Assembly (NCBI RefSeq): GCF_001305675.1
Contig: NZ_CP011853.1
Coordinates: forward strand, 3,348,001 to 3,412,000
Direction: 5' to 3'
Length of the DNA stretch: 64,000 bases
From: Gordonia phthalatica
GTDB taxonomy: Bacteria > Actinomycetota > Actinomycetes > Mycobacteriales > Mycobacteriaceae
Within the stretch, counting starts at the first letter, position 1, and each line of letters starts with the position of its first letter. Below, piece after piece: positions 1 to 15,000 of this stretch. A program made the translations under genes and the position numbers. Under the pieces are notes generated by a model. That model was given only the letters and a program-made list of their open reading frames with translations, made no database searches and was not told the origin of the DNA.

Positions 1-3000
1 CGCCTCACCCGTGGTCGACACGATCCGGAGAGACGACATCGCGGCGATCCGCTCGGTGCCGACGATCTCGCAGAACACCGACAGCATCGACGGCACGAAG
101 TGCACCATCGTCGCCCGGGACTCCTCGATCACTTCGGCCACGTAGAGCGGGTCGATGTGACCGCCCGCCTTGAGGACCACCAGCTCGGCGCCCACCGTCA
201 GCGGCGCGAACAGCTCGGGGACTGAGCAGTCGAACGTGTACGGCGTCTTCTGCAGCACCACGTCGGTGCGGTCGATCGGGAGCTCGTCCAAGCCCCACCG
301 CAGGCGGTTGACGACGGCCTCGTGAGTCAGGGTGACGCCCTTCGGCCGCCCGGTGGATCCGGAGGTGAAGAGGGTGTAGACCGCGTGGTCCGGTCGCAGC
401 GGAGACAACCGCTCGGCGTCGGTGACGGGCGAACCGACATCGACGGGGTGATCGGTGTCGACCTCGATGACCGTGACCTCGCCCTGCCCCGTCGACACGG
501 TGCCGCCTGCGGTCAGTATCACCCGCACGCCCGCCGTCTCCAGCATGTACTCGACGCGCTCGGCGGGTGCTTCGACGTCCACCGGCACGTACTGTCCGCC
601 GGCCGTCACAACCGCATGGATGGCGACCATCATCTCGACGGACCGGTCGATGATCACCGCGACGGCGGTCTCCGGACCGACGCCTGCGGCGATGAGCCGC
701 CGTGCCAGTTCGTTGACGCGCGCACCGAACTCCGCGTAGGTGACCTCGCGGCCCTCATACCGCAGCGCCACAGCGTGCGGCGTCCTCGCGATCTGATCGG
801 CGACGGCGTCGGCGACGGTCTCGGCGTCGACGGCGATCGACGCGCCCCGCTCCAACGCCGCGATGCCGTCCTCGTCGGCACCCAGCACATCGACGTCGCC
901 GACGATCAACGACGGCTGCGCGGTCACCTCGGTCATCATCGTGACGAGTCGCGAGCCGAACGACTCGATGGTCGACGCGTCGAACAGGTCGGTCGCGTAC
1001 TCGACGGACACGACCCACTCCTCGTCGCGAGCGCCCACCGAGACCTCGAAAGTGAGGTCCGCGCGAGCGGTCCCGACCGGTGCCGAGACCGGTTCCACCG
1101 TCAGCGCGTCGGCCGACGACGACGCCGAACCGGTGTCGACGCTCCGCTCGTTGAAGAACAGGAGGATCTGCGCGAGCGGCGCGAAGGCCTCCGAACGCAC
1201 CGGGTTCAGCGCGTCCACGAGGACTTCGAACGGCAGGTCCGCGTTGGCGAAGGCGTCCAGATCCCCGACACGGACGGCGTCGAGCAGCCCGTCGAAGGAA
1301 CTGCTCGCATCCACCGCGGTGCGCAGCACCAGCGTGTTGACGAACATGCCGACGAGCGGGTCCAGAACGGCTTGTCCGCGACCCGCGACCGAGGTGCCGA
1401 TCGCGATGTCGTCGCTGCCCGACAACCGGGACAGGAGCGCTGCGAGCGCGGCATGGAAGACCATGAACGGTGTCGCCGCGTGCGCCGTCGCCAGCGTGTG
1501 CGCGGCGTCGACCACGTCGCTCGGAATCGAGAACGACACCCGTGATCCGCGCTGGGACGCCACGGGAGGCCGAGGTCGGTCCGTCGGCAGCGCCGACACG
1601 TCGGGAAGACCGGCGAGTCGCTCGGTCCAGAACGACAGTTGGCGTCCGAGCGGCGACTGCTGGTCGTCGGCGGCGCCGAGCACCCGATGCTGCCACAGCG
1701 CGAAGTCCACGAACTGCACCTCGAGCGGCGTGAACTGCGGTTCGGCGCCTGCCGAACGCGCGGCGTACGCGGTCACCAGGTCGGTGACGAGCGGTGCCAG
1801 CGATTCGCCGTCCGCCGCGATGTGGTGCAGGACCAGCGCGAGGACGTGCTCGTCGGGGCTCACCGGCAGCAGGCGGACGCGCATCGGCCACTGTGCGGTG
1901 ACGTCGAAGCCCGCCTGCACGGCGGACAGAACCGCGTCCTGATCGGCGACGATCCGCCAATCCAACTGGTCCGCGACGACGTCGGCGCCCGCTATCTGCG
2001 CGACGGCCTCACCGTCGACCGCTGGGAACACCGTGCGCAGCACCTCGTGCCGCACCACCACGTCGACCATGGCTGCTCGCAGCGCGCCGACGTCGAGCGG
2101 GCCGCGCAGGCGCAGCACCGCAGGGATGTTGTAGGCCGGCGACTGCGCGTCGAACTGGTTGATGAACCACATGCGCTGCTGAGCGAACGACAGCGGCAGT
2201 CGTTCCGGTCGCGGAACCACCGCGGTCACCGGCGCCAACGCCTCACCGCGACCCACGATCAACGCCGCGAGTTCGCGCACCGTCGGTGCGAGGAACAGAT
2301 CCCGGACACCGACCTGGGTCTGCAGAGCAGACGCGATCCGCGCCGCCAACCGCATCGCCGACAGCGAGTTGCCGCCGAGATCGAAGAAACTGTCGGTCAC
2401 CGACACTCGGTCCAGTCCGACCAGATCCGCGAACAACGACGCGATGACCGTCTCGCGCTCGCCGGCCGGCGCCACGTACTCGGTCTCGGTACCCGCGAAA
2501 TCAGGGGCGGGCAGCGCCCGACGGTCGATCTTGCCCGCGGTGTTGAGAACCAGATCGTCCACGACAGTCCACACCGTCGGCACCATGAACGCCGGCAGTC
2601 GCTGCGCGACCGCGGACCTGACGGTCTCGACGTCCACCGTTCCCGGTGACACGAACGCCACCAGGTGCTCGGCCCCGGCCGGGGAGGTCGCCACCGTCGC
2701 GGCGGCATGCACCACACCGGGCGCTGCGGCCAGCGACGCCTCGACCTCACCGAGTTCCAGACGCTGGCCACGCAGCTTCACCTGGAAGTCGGTGCGCCCG
2801 AGGTACTCGATCTCACCGTCCGTGGTCCACCGCACCAGATCGCCCGTGCGATACAGCCGCGACCCCGGCGCGCCGAACGGATCGGCGACGAACCTCTCCG
2901 AGGTCAGGCCCGACTGCCGCGCATAGCCGCGCGCCACCTGGCGTCCGCCGATGTACAGCTCGCCCGGCACACCCGCCGGAACCATCTGCAGTCGATGATC

Positions 3001-6000
3001 GAGAACGTAAGTCTGCGACCCGGCGATCGGCGTGCCGATCGTCACCCGACGCGCGCCGGGCTGGTAGGTCTCGACGGTCGAGAAGATCGTCGTCTCGGTG
3101 GGACCGTACTGGTTGTGCAGCTGGGCGGTCGGCCACAGCGTCACGACTGCCTCGGCCACCGCGTGCGGCAGGGCCTCGCCGCCGGTGTTCAGGTGCCGCA
3201 GGGTCGCGACCCACGCCGGGTCCTCCCCCGCGAGGACCTCGGTCATCACCGCCAGCATCGACGGGACGACGATCGCGCACGTGACGCCGTTCGACGCCAC
3301 CGCGTCCTTGATCACGAACGGATCCCGGTGCGTGCCCGGCTCCAGCAGAACCAGACGACCGCCGGACATCAGCGGGCGCACGAATTCCAGCACCGACGGG
3401 TCGAAGGTGTACTCCAGCACCTGGAGGAAGACGTCGCTCGACCGGAACCCGTAGTAGCCCTTGTCGGCCATCGACTCGGTCATCAGCGCCCGATTCGACA
3501 CCGTCACGCCCTTCGGCCGTCCGGTGGAACCGGACGTGAAGATCGTGTACGCAGCGTTGTCCGGACCCGCCTGACCGAGTCGCTCCGTCGACTCCAGCAG
3601 CGGAGTCGGGTCGGTGTCCGACGACGCGTCGACCACCGTGATCTCGATGCCGCGGGCTCGCGCCGCGGCCACGGCCTGCGTGTCCTGCGACGCCGCCGAC
3701 ACCAGCATGAGCACCGCGCCCGAGGTCTCGAGCATGTAGTCCACTCGATCGGTCGGTGCGGCCACGTCGATCGGCACGTACTGTCCGCCCGTCGCCATCA
3801 CCGCGTAGATCGCGACCATCATCTCGACCGATCGCGGGACCGCGATCGCCACCGCCACGTCCGGGCCGACGCCCGCAGCGATCATCGCCCGCGCCGACGC
3901 CGAGACCCGAGACCCCAACTCGCCGTAGCTGACCTGACGGTCGCCCGCCACCAGCGCGATCGACTCCGGGGTCGTCCGCGCCCGCGACAACAGCAGGTCC
4001 ATCGCCGTGGCCGGCCCGTCGGCCGGCGCCTCGGGCTGCGACCACTGCCGCACCTGAGCGGCCATCGTCTCGTCGAACAGCGCGATCTCACCGATTCGGG
4101 TGTCGACCGACTCCGCGACCTGATCCAGGACCCGCTGAATCACCCGCAGGAAGATGTCGACCTGCTCCCGGGTGAACACCTCCGGCAGGTACTTGATCTT
4201 CATGCTCAGGCGGTCGCCCGCGAGCTGGGTGCCCAGGTTCAGCGGATAGTGGGTGAAGTCCTGACCGGTGACTCCGCGCATGTCCAGGCCGTCGTCGCCC
4301 GCATCCACCTGCGACAGCGAGTCGGTGTCCACCGGATACGACTCGTGCACCGTCAGGGTGTCGAACAGAACGCCATGCCCTGCCACCGCTAGGATCTCCG
4401 GCAACGCCAGATGCTGGTGATCGAGCACCCGCACCTTGTCGTCCTGCAGACGACGCAGCACCTCACCGATCGTCGCCTCCGGATCCACGTCCACCACGGC
4501 CGGCAGGGTGTTGATGAACAGGCCGACCATCGCCTCGACACCGTCGAGGTCGGCTGGACGGCCCGACACCGTCTCGCCGAAGGTCACCACGCGGCTCTCG
4601 GTGAGACGCGACAGCAGCACTGCCCAGACGAACTGGGTCACCGTCGCCACGGTCACGCCCAACGACCGCGCCGCGTTCTGGAGTCGCACAGTCGTGGCGG
4701 CATCGATCAACACGCGTTCATCACGTGAGAGCACCTCGATGGCGTCACCGCGCGCCGCAGCGACGAGCGTCGGCTCGGTCACCGGTGCCAGCACCGACCT
4801 CCAGGCGTCCAGGCTCGCCGCCTTGTCCTGTCGACCTATCCGATCCAGGTACACCGAGAAGTCGGTGGCGGGCGTGTACGGCGCCCCCGTGGTGTAGGCG
4901 GCCATGATGTCGGCCAGGACCAGCGGGCCCGACCAGCCGTCGAGAATGATGTGGTGGTTAGTGACGACCAGCGTCGCCAACTCACCGTGACGCACCAGCA
5001 TGAACCGCATCAGCGGCGCCGTCGCCAGATCGAACGGCGTCACCCGCTGCTCGTGGGCGAGCTCGGCCATCCGCGCGGCGGCGTCGTCCTCCGACGCCTG
5101 TCCGAGGTCCACCACCGTCCAGGGCAGCGTCACCTCCTCGAACACCAGGCTCACCACGGCGCCGCTCCCGGTGGCCGCGAAGCCCGACCGAAGTGCGCTG
5201 TGGTGGGCGACGACCTTCTCAATCGCCGCTCGCAGCCGGTCGTCGTCCACGCCCGCACCGAGCGTCACCGACACCTGTGCGACGTAGACGTCGACGGCGT
5301 CCTGGACCTGAGCCGCCAGCTGCGACTGGAAGAACAGGCCGCCCTGCAGCGGCGACAGCGGCAGCACCGTCGCCGCCGGATACCGCTCGGCGAGCCGGTC
5401 CAGGTCGTCCTGGGTCACACCGGAGCCCGGCACGTCCGACGGCGACAGGCCGACGTCGGGACCGCTGGCCGCGATGGCCGTCAGCTCCTCGGACCAGAGG
5501 TCGAGCAGTTCGGTCATGTCGTCGTCGCCGAAGGTGTGCTCGCCGAACATGATCGACATCGCGAGACGTCGTTCCCCGTCGATCACCCGACCGCTGACCG
5601 ACACCGTCAGCAGTGCCTGAAGCGCCATGCCTCCGTTGGGCGACGGGGAGAATCCCGGACCGCCCGCGGGCATGAACGGCAACGGCGCGGCGTCGTTCGC
5701 GTCGCCCGAGGCCGCCGAACCGGCGCCGAAGTAATTGAAGACGATCGGCGGCATCGGCCGCGCGGAGAGGTCGGTCTGCACACCGTAGCGGAGCAGACCG
5801 AACCCGATCCCGGAGTCCGGCTGCGACAGCCGCTCCTCCTTGGCCGACTTGACCGCGTGGACCACGTCGGCGGCGGGGTCCACCGACATCGGCGCGATGG
5901 TGGTGAACCAACCGACCGATCGCGACAGGTCCGCACGAACCGGATGCGCTCCGGACGCCAGGACCTCCTCGTAGCGTCCGTGTCCCTCGAGCAGAACCGA

Positions 6001-9000
6001 CACCGGTGCCGTGTCCGCGATGCCGCGGGCGGTCTGCCAGGACCGCACGGCCCGGGCGAGCCCCGCGAGCAAGACGTCGTTGACGTTGCCCCCGTAGGTC
6101 TCGGGAACCGTGGTGAGCAGCGCTTCGGTGACGGTCGCGCCGACCAGCGACCCGACGGACGTCATGGTCCGCATCCGGTCGCGCTCGCGCTCGAGGCGCA
6201 CCCCGAGGTCCGTGGACTGCTCTGGCACGCGCTGGAGCCAGTAGTCGAGTTCCCCACTCCGATCCTGCGCCGCGAGGGCGTCGGCCCACGCACGCTGGGA
6301 GGTCGTGGTGTCGCGGACGCGCTCGGGATGTCCGGCTTCGCGCTGCGCCCACACCGTGACGAGGTCCTCGATGACGACGCGCCAGGAGACGGCGTCGATC
6401 CCGAGGTGATGGATCACGACGACGATCCGGCCGGCACCGTCCGGATCAGTGACCAGCGCGACCTGCACCAGTCGCCCGAACGCCGGGTCCAGTCGGCTCG
6501 CTGCGTCGGCGTGCGCGGCGACCAGATCCGCATCGAATTCGGGCGATCCCGCGCGGTGCGCGGAGGCCGCCTCGGTGACCGCGGACACCGGATCGAACGG
6601 AGCGCCTGCGGCCAGCCGCCAGACCCCGTCGTCGTCATGCGTCAGCTGTGCGGTCAGCATCGGATGAGCCGCGACCACCGTGGCCAGCACGTCGCGGAGG
6701 CTCTCCGACGTCAAGCCCTCGGGAGCGAGCAGCACATTCGACTGCGAGAAGTCGGCGAAGTCGGCCGGGGTGTCGGAGTACTCCAGCATCCACGACACGA
6801 CCGGCGGCAGTGCGACGGGACCGACCGCTCCGCCGGGAAGCTCCGGCAGGTCGGGCAGGGCCTCGCCGGACTCGGCGATCACGCGTGCGAGGGCCCGGAC
6901 GGTCTTGTGCTCGAAGATCTCGCGCGGCGAGAGCGCATGACCTGCCGCACGCATCGCGGAGGCCAACTGAATCGACATGATCGAGTCGCCGCCCATGGCG
7001 AAGAACGACTCGGTGACCGAGACCTGCTCGATGCCGAGGAGGGCTGCGATGCTGGTCGCGAGCTGCTCTTCGAGTTCTCCGCTCGGCGCCACATAGGTGG
7101 TCGCCGCGGAGCCGAAATCGGGGGCGGGCAACGCACGGCGATCGATCTTGCCCGCACTGTTGAGGACGAGGTCGTCGACCACGGTCCACACCGACGGCAC
7201 CATGTACGGCGGCAGCGCCTGTTCCACCACGGCCGTGATCGTGGACACGTCGACCGTCGCGGGCGAGACGAACGCCGCGAGGTGTTCTCCGCCCGACGGC
7301 GCGACCACCACGCTCACGGCGGCCTTCACCACGCCCGGCGCGCCCGCGAGAACGGACTCGATCTCACCGAGCTCGATGCGCTGTCCGCGCAGCTTCACCT
7401 GGAAGTCGGTGCGTCCGAGGTATTCGATCTGACCGTCGACGGCCCACCGGACCAAGTCTCCGGTGCGGTACAGGCGCGCGCCTGCGGGCCCGTACGGGTC
7501 GGCGACGAATCGCTCAGCGCTCAGGCCCGGGCGTGCAGCGTACCCGCGCGCCACCTGGACTCCGCCCAGGTACAGCTCGCCGGGAACGCCGACCGGAACC
7601 GGCCGGAGTCGTGCATCGAGGATCAGCGCGCTGGTGTTCCACACCGGTGCGCCGATGGTCACGACGCGCGGGGCGTCCGACACGTCGGCCCACGTCACCT
7701 CGACCGCGGCTTCGGTGGGACCGAACAGGTTGTGGATACCGACGTGCGGCCAGGCTGCGTGCGCCTTGGCCACGACGGCGGCGGGCAGGGCCTCGCCGGA
7801 GGCGAAGAGCCACTTCAGCCGTGTCAGCTGCGCCAACCGTTCCGGTTCGACAACATCCAGGAACACCGACAGCATCGACGGCACGAAGTGCACCGAGGTC
7901 GCCGCTGATTCCTCGAGGAGTTCCACCAGGTAGTCGGGGTCGGCGTGTCCGCCGGCCCGAGCGACGACGATCGTCGCACCCGACATCAGCGGTCCGAAGA
8001 GTTCGGGGACCGACACGTCGAACGTGAACGGCGTCTTCAGGATGATCCGGTCGCCGCGCGACCAGCCGAAGGTGCCGTATCCCCACGCGAGACGGTTGAC
8101 GACCGACCGGTGCGAGACCGTGACGCCCTTCGGCCGCCCGGTGGAGCCCGAGGTGAACAGCGTGTACGCGGCATTGTCCGGTGTCAGCGGAGCAATCCGG
8201 TCGGCGTCGCCGACCGGATCGGTCTCCGGATCCACCTCGCCGGAGCAGTCCACCGTGACGAGCGTCGGTCCGACACCGGGCAGGTCCGTCATCGCGCTCG
8301 GGGCGTCCCCGGCCGCGATCAGGACGGTTCCGACGCCCGCGGTCTCCAGCATGTAGGCCACGCGATCGTGCGGTGTCTCGACGTCGATCGGGACGTACTG
8401 ACCACCCGCGGTGAGCACCGCGTGGATCGCGACGACCATCTCGACGCTGCGGTCGATGCACACTCCCACCGCGGTCTCCGGTGCCACTCCGAGTGCGATG
8501 AGATCGCGCGCCAGCGCGTCGACCCGGGCCGCGAACTCGCGATAGGTCAGCTCGCGTCCGTCGGCCCAGAGCGCGATGCGCTTGGGCGAACGACGGACCT
8601 GCGCCGCGATGGCCTCGGGCAGGGTCACCTGCGGAACCGCCGTGGTCTCCCCCGCGGACGCGGCGAGCACCTCGCGCGTGGCCGCCTCGGTCAGCAGGCT
8701 CGCATCGCCGACCGCGCGGTCGGGCGCTGCGACGAGGTCGCCGAGCAGCCGCACGAAGGTCTGCGCCATCCGATCCGCGGTGCTCTCGTCGAACAGGTCC
8801 GCGGCGTAGGTGAGCTCGCCGGACCAGTCCGCGTCGGATTGCGAGACCGTCATCGTCAGGTCTCGCTGAGCGACGACGTCCGGCCGCTCGACGGGTGCGA
8901 TCGTGAGATCGCCGAGTTCCATCTGGACGCCGTCGAGGGAGGCGCCCGGGTTGAACGACAGCATCACCTGGGCGAGCGGTTCGAAGGCCTGCGACCGCAC

Positions 9001-12000
9001 CGGATCGAGGGCGTCCACGACCGATTCGAACGGGACGTCCGCGTGGGCGTAGGCGTCGAGGTCGCCGCCGCGGACCTGCGTGAGCAGCGACTCGAACGAC
9101 ATGTCGGGCTCCACCTGGGCACGCAGCACCAGCGAGTTGACGAACATGCCGACGACGGGTTCCAGCACCCGCTGTCCTCTGCCCGCGGTCGGGGTCACGA
9201 CGGCGATGTCGTCGGTCCCGGACAGGCGCGCCAGCAGCACCGACAGCGCCGCGTGCACCACCATGAACGGGGTGACGTCGTGCGCAGCCGCCACCTCGAC
9301 GGCCGTCGACGCGATCTCGGCGGGAATGGTGAAGGACACCCGACCGCCGTTGGAGGTCGCCACCTGCGGTCGCGGACGATCGGTCGGCAGGGTGAGGACG
9401 TCGGGCAGTCCCGCGAGGCGAGTCCGCCAGTACGCGAGTTGTCGGCCGACCACCGAGTCGGCGTCGTCCGGTGCGCCGAGCACCTCGTGCTGCCAGATCG
9501 CGAAGTCCGCGAACTGCACGGGCATGTCGCCGAACTGCGGCTCGTCACCGGCGGCGCGCGCGGCGTACGCGGTCAACACATCGGTGAGCAGCGGTCCGGT
9601 CGACTCGCCGTCGGCGGCGATGTGATGCATGACCACCGCGAACAACGTGGTCTCCGCGTCCACGCGAGTCAGTCGGACGCGGATCGGGAACTCCGTCGTC
9701 AAATCGAAGCCGCGGAGCAGGTCCGCGACCACCGCGTCCGAGGAGTCGAGGACGCTCCAGTCCAGGTACGTCGAGACCTCGTCGACACCCCAGATGCGCT
9801 GGGACGCACCGGTCCCCGACTCGGGGAACGTGGTCCGGAGGACCTCGTGACGGGCCACGACGTCGACGACGGCGGCGCGCAGCACGTCGAGGTCGACGGC
9901 GCCGGTCAGTGTCAGCACCACCGGCACGTTGTACGCCGCGGACTCGGGATCGAGGCGGTTCAGAACCCACATGCGCTGCTGTGCGAACGACAGCGGCACG
10001 GTGGCAGGCCGCGGATCCACCGCGACGATCGGTGCCGCACCGGCGTCGCGGCCGCCGACCGCGGCGACGAGCTCGCGGACCGACGGAGCCTCGAAGACGT
10101 CGCGCAGCGACACGTCGACGCCGAGCACCTCACCGACGCGAGCGGCCACCTTGGTGGCCGACAGTGAGTTGCCGCCGAGGTCGAAGTAGGAGTCGGTGAC
10201 CGACACGCGGTCCAGACCGAGCGCGTCGGCGAACACGTCGGCAACGGCGCTCTCGGCTCCGGGCAGCGGAGCGATGTACTCGCCCTCCTCGATGACCGGC
10301 TCGGGCAGGGCGTCCTTGTCGAGCTTGCCGACCGCCGTGAACGGGAGCGCATCCAGAACCATCACCGACGCGGGCACCATGTATGCGGGCAGTCGTTCGC
10401 CTGCGAACCGCTTGAGTTCGGCAATGTCGAGATCGGCCCCGGGCGCGGGCACCACATACGCCGCGAGCGCCGTGGCGACCGAGCCGCCGACACCCACCAC
10501 CACCGCGGACTTGACCGCCGGGGAGTCGGTGAACACCGACTCGATCTCACCGAGTTCGATGCGGAGACCACGCAGCTTCACCTGATCGTCCGCGCGACCG
10601 GAGTACTCGAGGACCGGCGTGCCGTCGGCCGCCGAACGCCACCGCACCAGATCGCCGGTGCGATACATCAGGTCGCCCGGCGTGCCGAACGGGTTCGCGA
10701 CGAAGGTCGACGACGTCTGTCCCGGCCGCTTCAGGTAGCCGCGGGCCAGGGCGCCGCCCATCGCGTAGAGCTCGCCGACGGCGCCGGCGGGGACCGGTCG
10801 CAGTCGTGCGTCGAGCACGGCCAGGCCGATTCCCGCCAGGGTGCTGCCGAGGGTCACCGGCTCGCCGATCGCCATCGGCTGCGACCCGGTCAGTGCCACC
10901 GTCGCTTCGGTGGGACCGTAGAAGTTCTGGATCCGGCGGAACTGCGCCCACTGGTCCTTGAGCGCCTGGCTGATGGCCTCGCCGCCCACGAACACCATGC
11001 GCACGGTGGGGACCAGTGCCGGGTCGAGCGTCGCGAGGACGGTCGGCGTCAGGAACATGTGCGAGACCGCTTGCCGCGTCAGGAAGTCCTGCAGCGGCTG
11101 ACCGCCGACCGCGTCGTCGGGACGGAACACCAGGGTGCCGCCGGAGATGGTGGCGACCAGGTACTCCAGGACCGACGCGTCGAAGCTCGGCGAGGTGAAG
11201 CCCAGCATGCGGGTGTACTCGTCCGCGCCGGAGCGACGCACGAGTTCGCGGCCGAAGGTATGGACGCCCCAGTTGGTGACCGCGACTCCCTTCGGACGAC
11301 CGGTGGAGCCGGAGGTGAAGATGACGTAGGCCACGGTGTCCGGACGGACCGGGCCGGTCCGCTCGACATCGGTGATCGGGGCCGACGAGACGCCTCCGAT
11401 CTCCTCGACGAACACCGGATCGTCGAGCGCGATCAAGTCGAGGTCCACGTCGTCGGGTTGCTCGACGCCCGACATCGTCAGGCAGAGCGGCGCGTCCGAG
11501 TCGAGGAACATCGCCCGACGGCGTTCCGCAGGGTACTCCGGATCCACCGGGACGAAGCCGGCTCCAGTCTTGGCGACCGCGGCGATGGCGGTCAACAGCG
11601 CAGTCGATCGACCCATCGAGATGCCGACCACCGACTCCGGCCCGATCCCGCGGCCGATCAGCAGCCGGGCAAGTCGGTTCGACTGCTCATCCAGCTGCTG
11701 GTAGGTCAGCGAACCGCCCGACGCGTCGACGACCGCCTGGCGCGGCCCCCACGCGAGGGCCGACTGCGCGAAGATCTCCCCCATGGTCAACGGTTCGTCT
11801 GCTGCGCCACCCGAGACCACGGCGTCCGACGACACGATCGTCTTGGCAGCCAGCGGACGCGCGGCCGGCGGCCGCGGCGTCGTCGAGCGGCCGCCGGCCA
11901 CACCGAGGGCGATGTCGCCGACGGAGGCGGTCGGATCGGCCAGCGTGGCGGTGAGGACCGCGATCAGTTGATCGGCGAAGGTCTGCACCGTCGCCTCGTC

Positions 12001-15000
12001 GAACAGATCTGTGGCGTAGATCAACGATCCGTGCCACGGCCCCGAGTCGACGACACCGACGGCCACGACCAGGTCCGTCTTGGCCGCGACCTCGCCGGTC
12101 GCGACCGGCTCCACCGTCAGCCCGGCGATCTCGCCTGCGGCGAGGTTCGCCCCCGCCAGCTCCGGAAGATCGCTCTGGTTCAGGGTCAGCCACACCTGCG
12201 ACAGCGGCGAGTACGCCTGCGAACGACCGACGTCGAGCGCATCGACGACCATCTCGAAGGCGACGTCCGCGTTGGCGAACGCCTGCAGGTCGGTGGTGCG
12301 CGCCTGGGCGACGAGGTCGTCGAAACTGCCCTCACCGTCGATGCTGGTGCGCAGGATCAAGGTGTTCACGAACATGCCGATCAACGGATCCAGGACGCGG
12401 TGCCCGCGCCCGGCGATCGGAGTTCCGATGGCGATGTCGTCGACGCCGGTGAGCCGGGACACCAGCACCGCGAGCGCGGAGTGCAGCACCATGAACTGCG
12501 TGGTCCCGGTGGCGCCCGCGTACTCGCCGATCCGTGCGGCGAGGTCCGCCGGGATCTCGAACGGCAGCTGCGCACCACGCTGGCTCGCGACCGCGGGTCG
12601 GGTCCGGTCCGCGGGGAGTTCCACCAGCTCCGGCAGACCCGTGAGGTTCTCCCGCCAGTACTCGAGTTGCTTCCCGGACACCGACTCCGCGTCGTCCGGC
12701 GAGCCCAGGACCGAGTGCTGCCAGATCGCGTAGTCGGCGAACTGGACCGGCATCGGGGCGAAGGTCGGCGTGCGGTCCTGCAGGTGCGCGCTATACGCGG
12801 TCACCATGTCGGTGATCAACGGCGTCATCGATTCGCCGTCGGTGGCGATGTGATGGATGACGACGGCGAAGACGTGGTCATTTTCGCCCGCCTGCCAGAC
12901 ACGCACTCGGATCGGCCACTGCTTGGTGACGTCGAATCCGGTGGTCGCGGCCTCCTGCAGCTCGGCGAGGTCGTCGACGACATCCCAATCGAGCTTGGCC
13001 GCGATCATCGACGCGCGGCCGATCTTCTGGTGCGGCGAACCCTCAGCCGACGGGAAGGTGGTGCGCAGGATCTCGTGCCTGGTCACGACGTCCACCACGG
13101 CGGCGTGAAGCGCCTCCAAGTCCAGATCACCGGTCAACCGCAGCGCTGCGGGAATGTTGTAGGCCGCGGAGGTCGGATCGATCTGGTTGATGAACCACAT
13201 GCGCTGCTGCGCGAACGAGAGCGGAATCCGATCCGGACGGGGGTCGACCGCGGTGATCGGCGCCAACGCCACTGCATTGCCTGCCACGGTGGCAGCCAGC
13301 TCACGCACCGACGGCGCATCGAAAACCTCGCGTACAGACACCGACACGCCGAGCGCCGACGTCGCTCGCGCGGCCAACCGCATCGCGAGCAGCGAGTTGC
13401 CACCCAGATCGAAGAACGACTCGACCACGCTCACGTGATCGCGACCGAGCAAGTCCGCGAACACCTCTGCGACGGACTGCTCGTCGGAACTCGACGGTGC
13501 GACGTATTCGGCCGTGCCGCCAACGAATTCCGGGGCGGGCAGTCGCTTCCGATCGAGCTTGCCCGCCGAATTGAGAAGCACCTCGTCCAGCGCCGTCCAC
13601 ACCGACGGCACCATGTAACTCGGCAGCATCCCTTCGACAACAGCCCGAACCGACTCGACATCGACAGACGACGGGGCGAAGTAGCCGACCAGGTGCTCGG
13701 TCCCTCCCGGCCCCTCGACCACGGCCGCCGCAGCATGGACCACGTCCGGCGCAGAGGCCATCGCCGACTCGATCTCGCCGAGCTCGATGCGCTGACCACG
13801 CAGCTTCACCTGGAAGTCGCTCCGGCCGAGGTACTCCAGCTGACCGTCGCCGTTCCACCGAACCACGTCGCCGGTTCGGTACAGACGGGCACCTGGCTCA
13901 CCGAAGGGATCGGCGATGAACCGCTCGGCGGTCAGATCGGCACGCGCCGCGTACCCGCGCGCGAGCTGCGCGCCACCGACGTACAGTTCGCCCGGCACAC
14001 CGACCGGAACCAGACCCAGACGGCCGTCCAGAACGAAGGCGTCCGTGTTGGCGACCGTGGATCCGATCGGCACGACTTCTGCCCCAACCGGAACTGGGAA
14101 CGCGGTCACGTCGACCGTGGTCTCGGTGGGCCCGTACTTGTTGACGAGTACAGCACCCGGGATGACGTCGCGCGCGCGGTCCAGAACCGCGGCGCTGACT
14201 GCTTCACCGCCGGTGAGGACGTGGGTCAACGACGTCAGGGCGGGATCGTCTGCGTCAAGCCCTTCCAGGAACACGGCCAGCATCGAGGGCACGAACTGGA
14301 CCGACGTCACGCCCGAATCGCGGATCAGGCGTCGGAGGTACGCGGGATCCCGGTGTCCGTCCGGCGAGGCGACGACTGCCGTCGCGCCGCCGGCGAGCGA
14401 CCAGAAGAGCTCCACGACAGAGGCGTCGAATGTGTAGGGAGCCTTCAGAAGAATCGACTGTCCTTCCGCGGCACCGAACACGTTCTCGAGCCACGACAAC
14501 AGATTCACGACAGCCCGATGAGGTACCGTCACACCCTTCGGAAGTCCCGTGGAACCCGATGTGAACAGCGTGTACGCAGCCGTGTCCGGAGTGATCGGTC
14601 CTCTCCGATCGGCGTCCGTGATGGGCCGAACGGTCGCATCGAACGAGCCCGCACAGCTGACCTCGATCCGCTTCGTGAGCGAATCGAGATCGGCGACCGG
14701 GGCGGGGTCCGTACCCGCTGCGATCAAGACGATCTCGGCTCCCGATGCCTCGACCATGAAGGCCGCGCGGTCGGCGGGCGCGTCGGTATCGATCGGCACG
14801 TACTGTCCGCCGGCAGTGACCACCGCATGGAGCGCAACGACCATCTCGACAGATCTGTCGATGCACACGGCCACCGGGACCTCCGGCCCCACACCGACTC
14901 CGATCAGATCACGAGCCAGTTCAGCGACACGTGCACCGAACTCGGAGTATGAGACCAGGCGCCCCTCGAACGACAGCGCATTCGCGTTCGGCATCGCCGT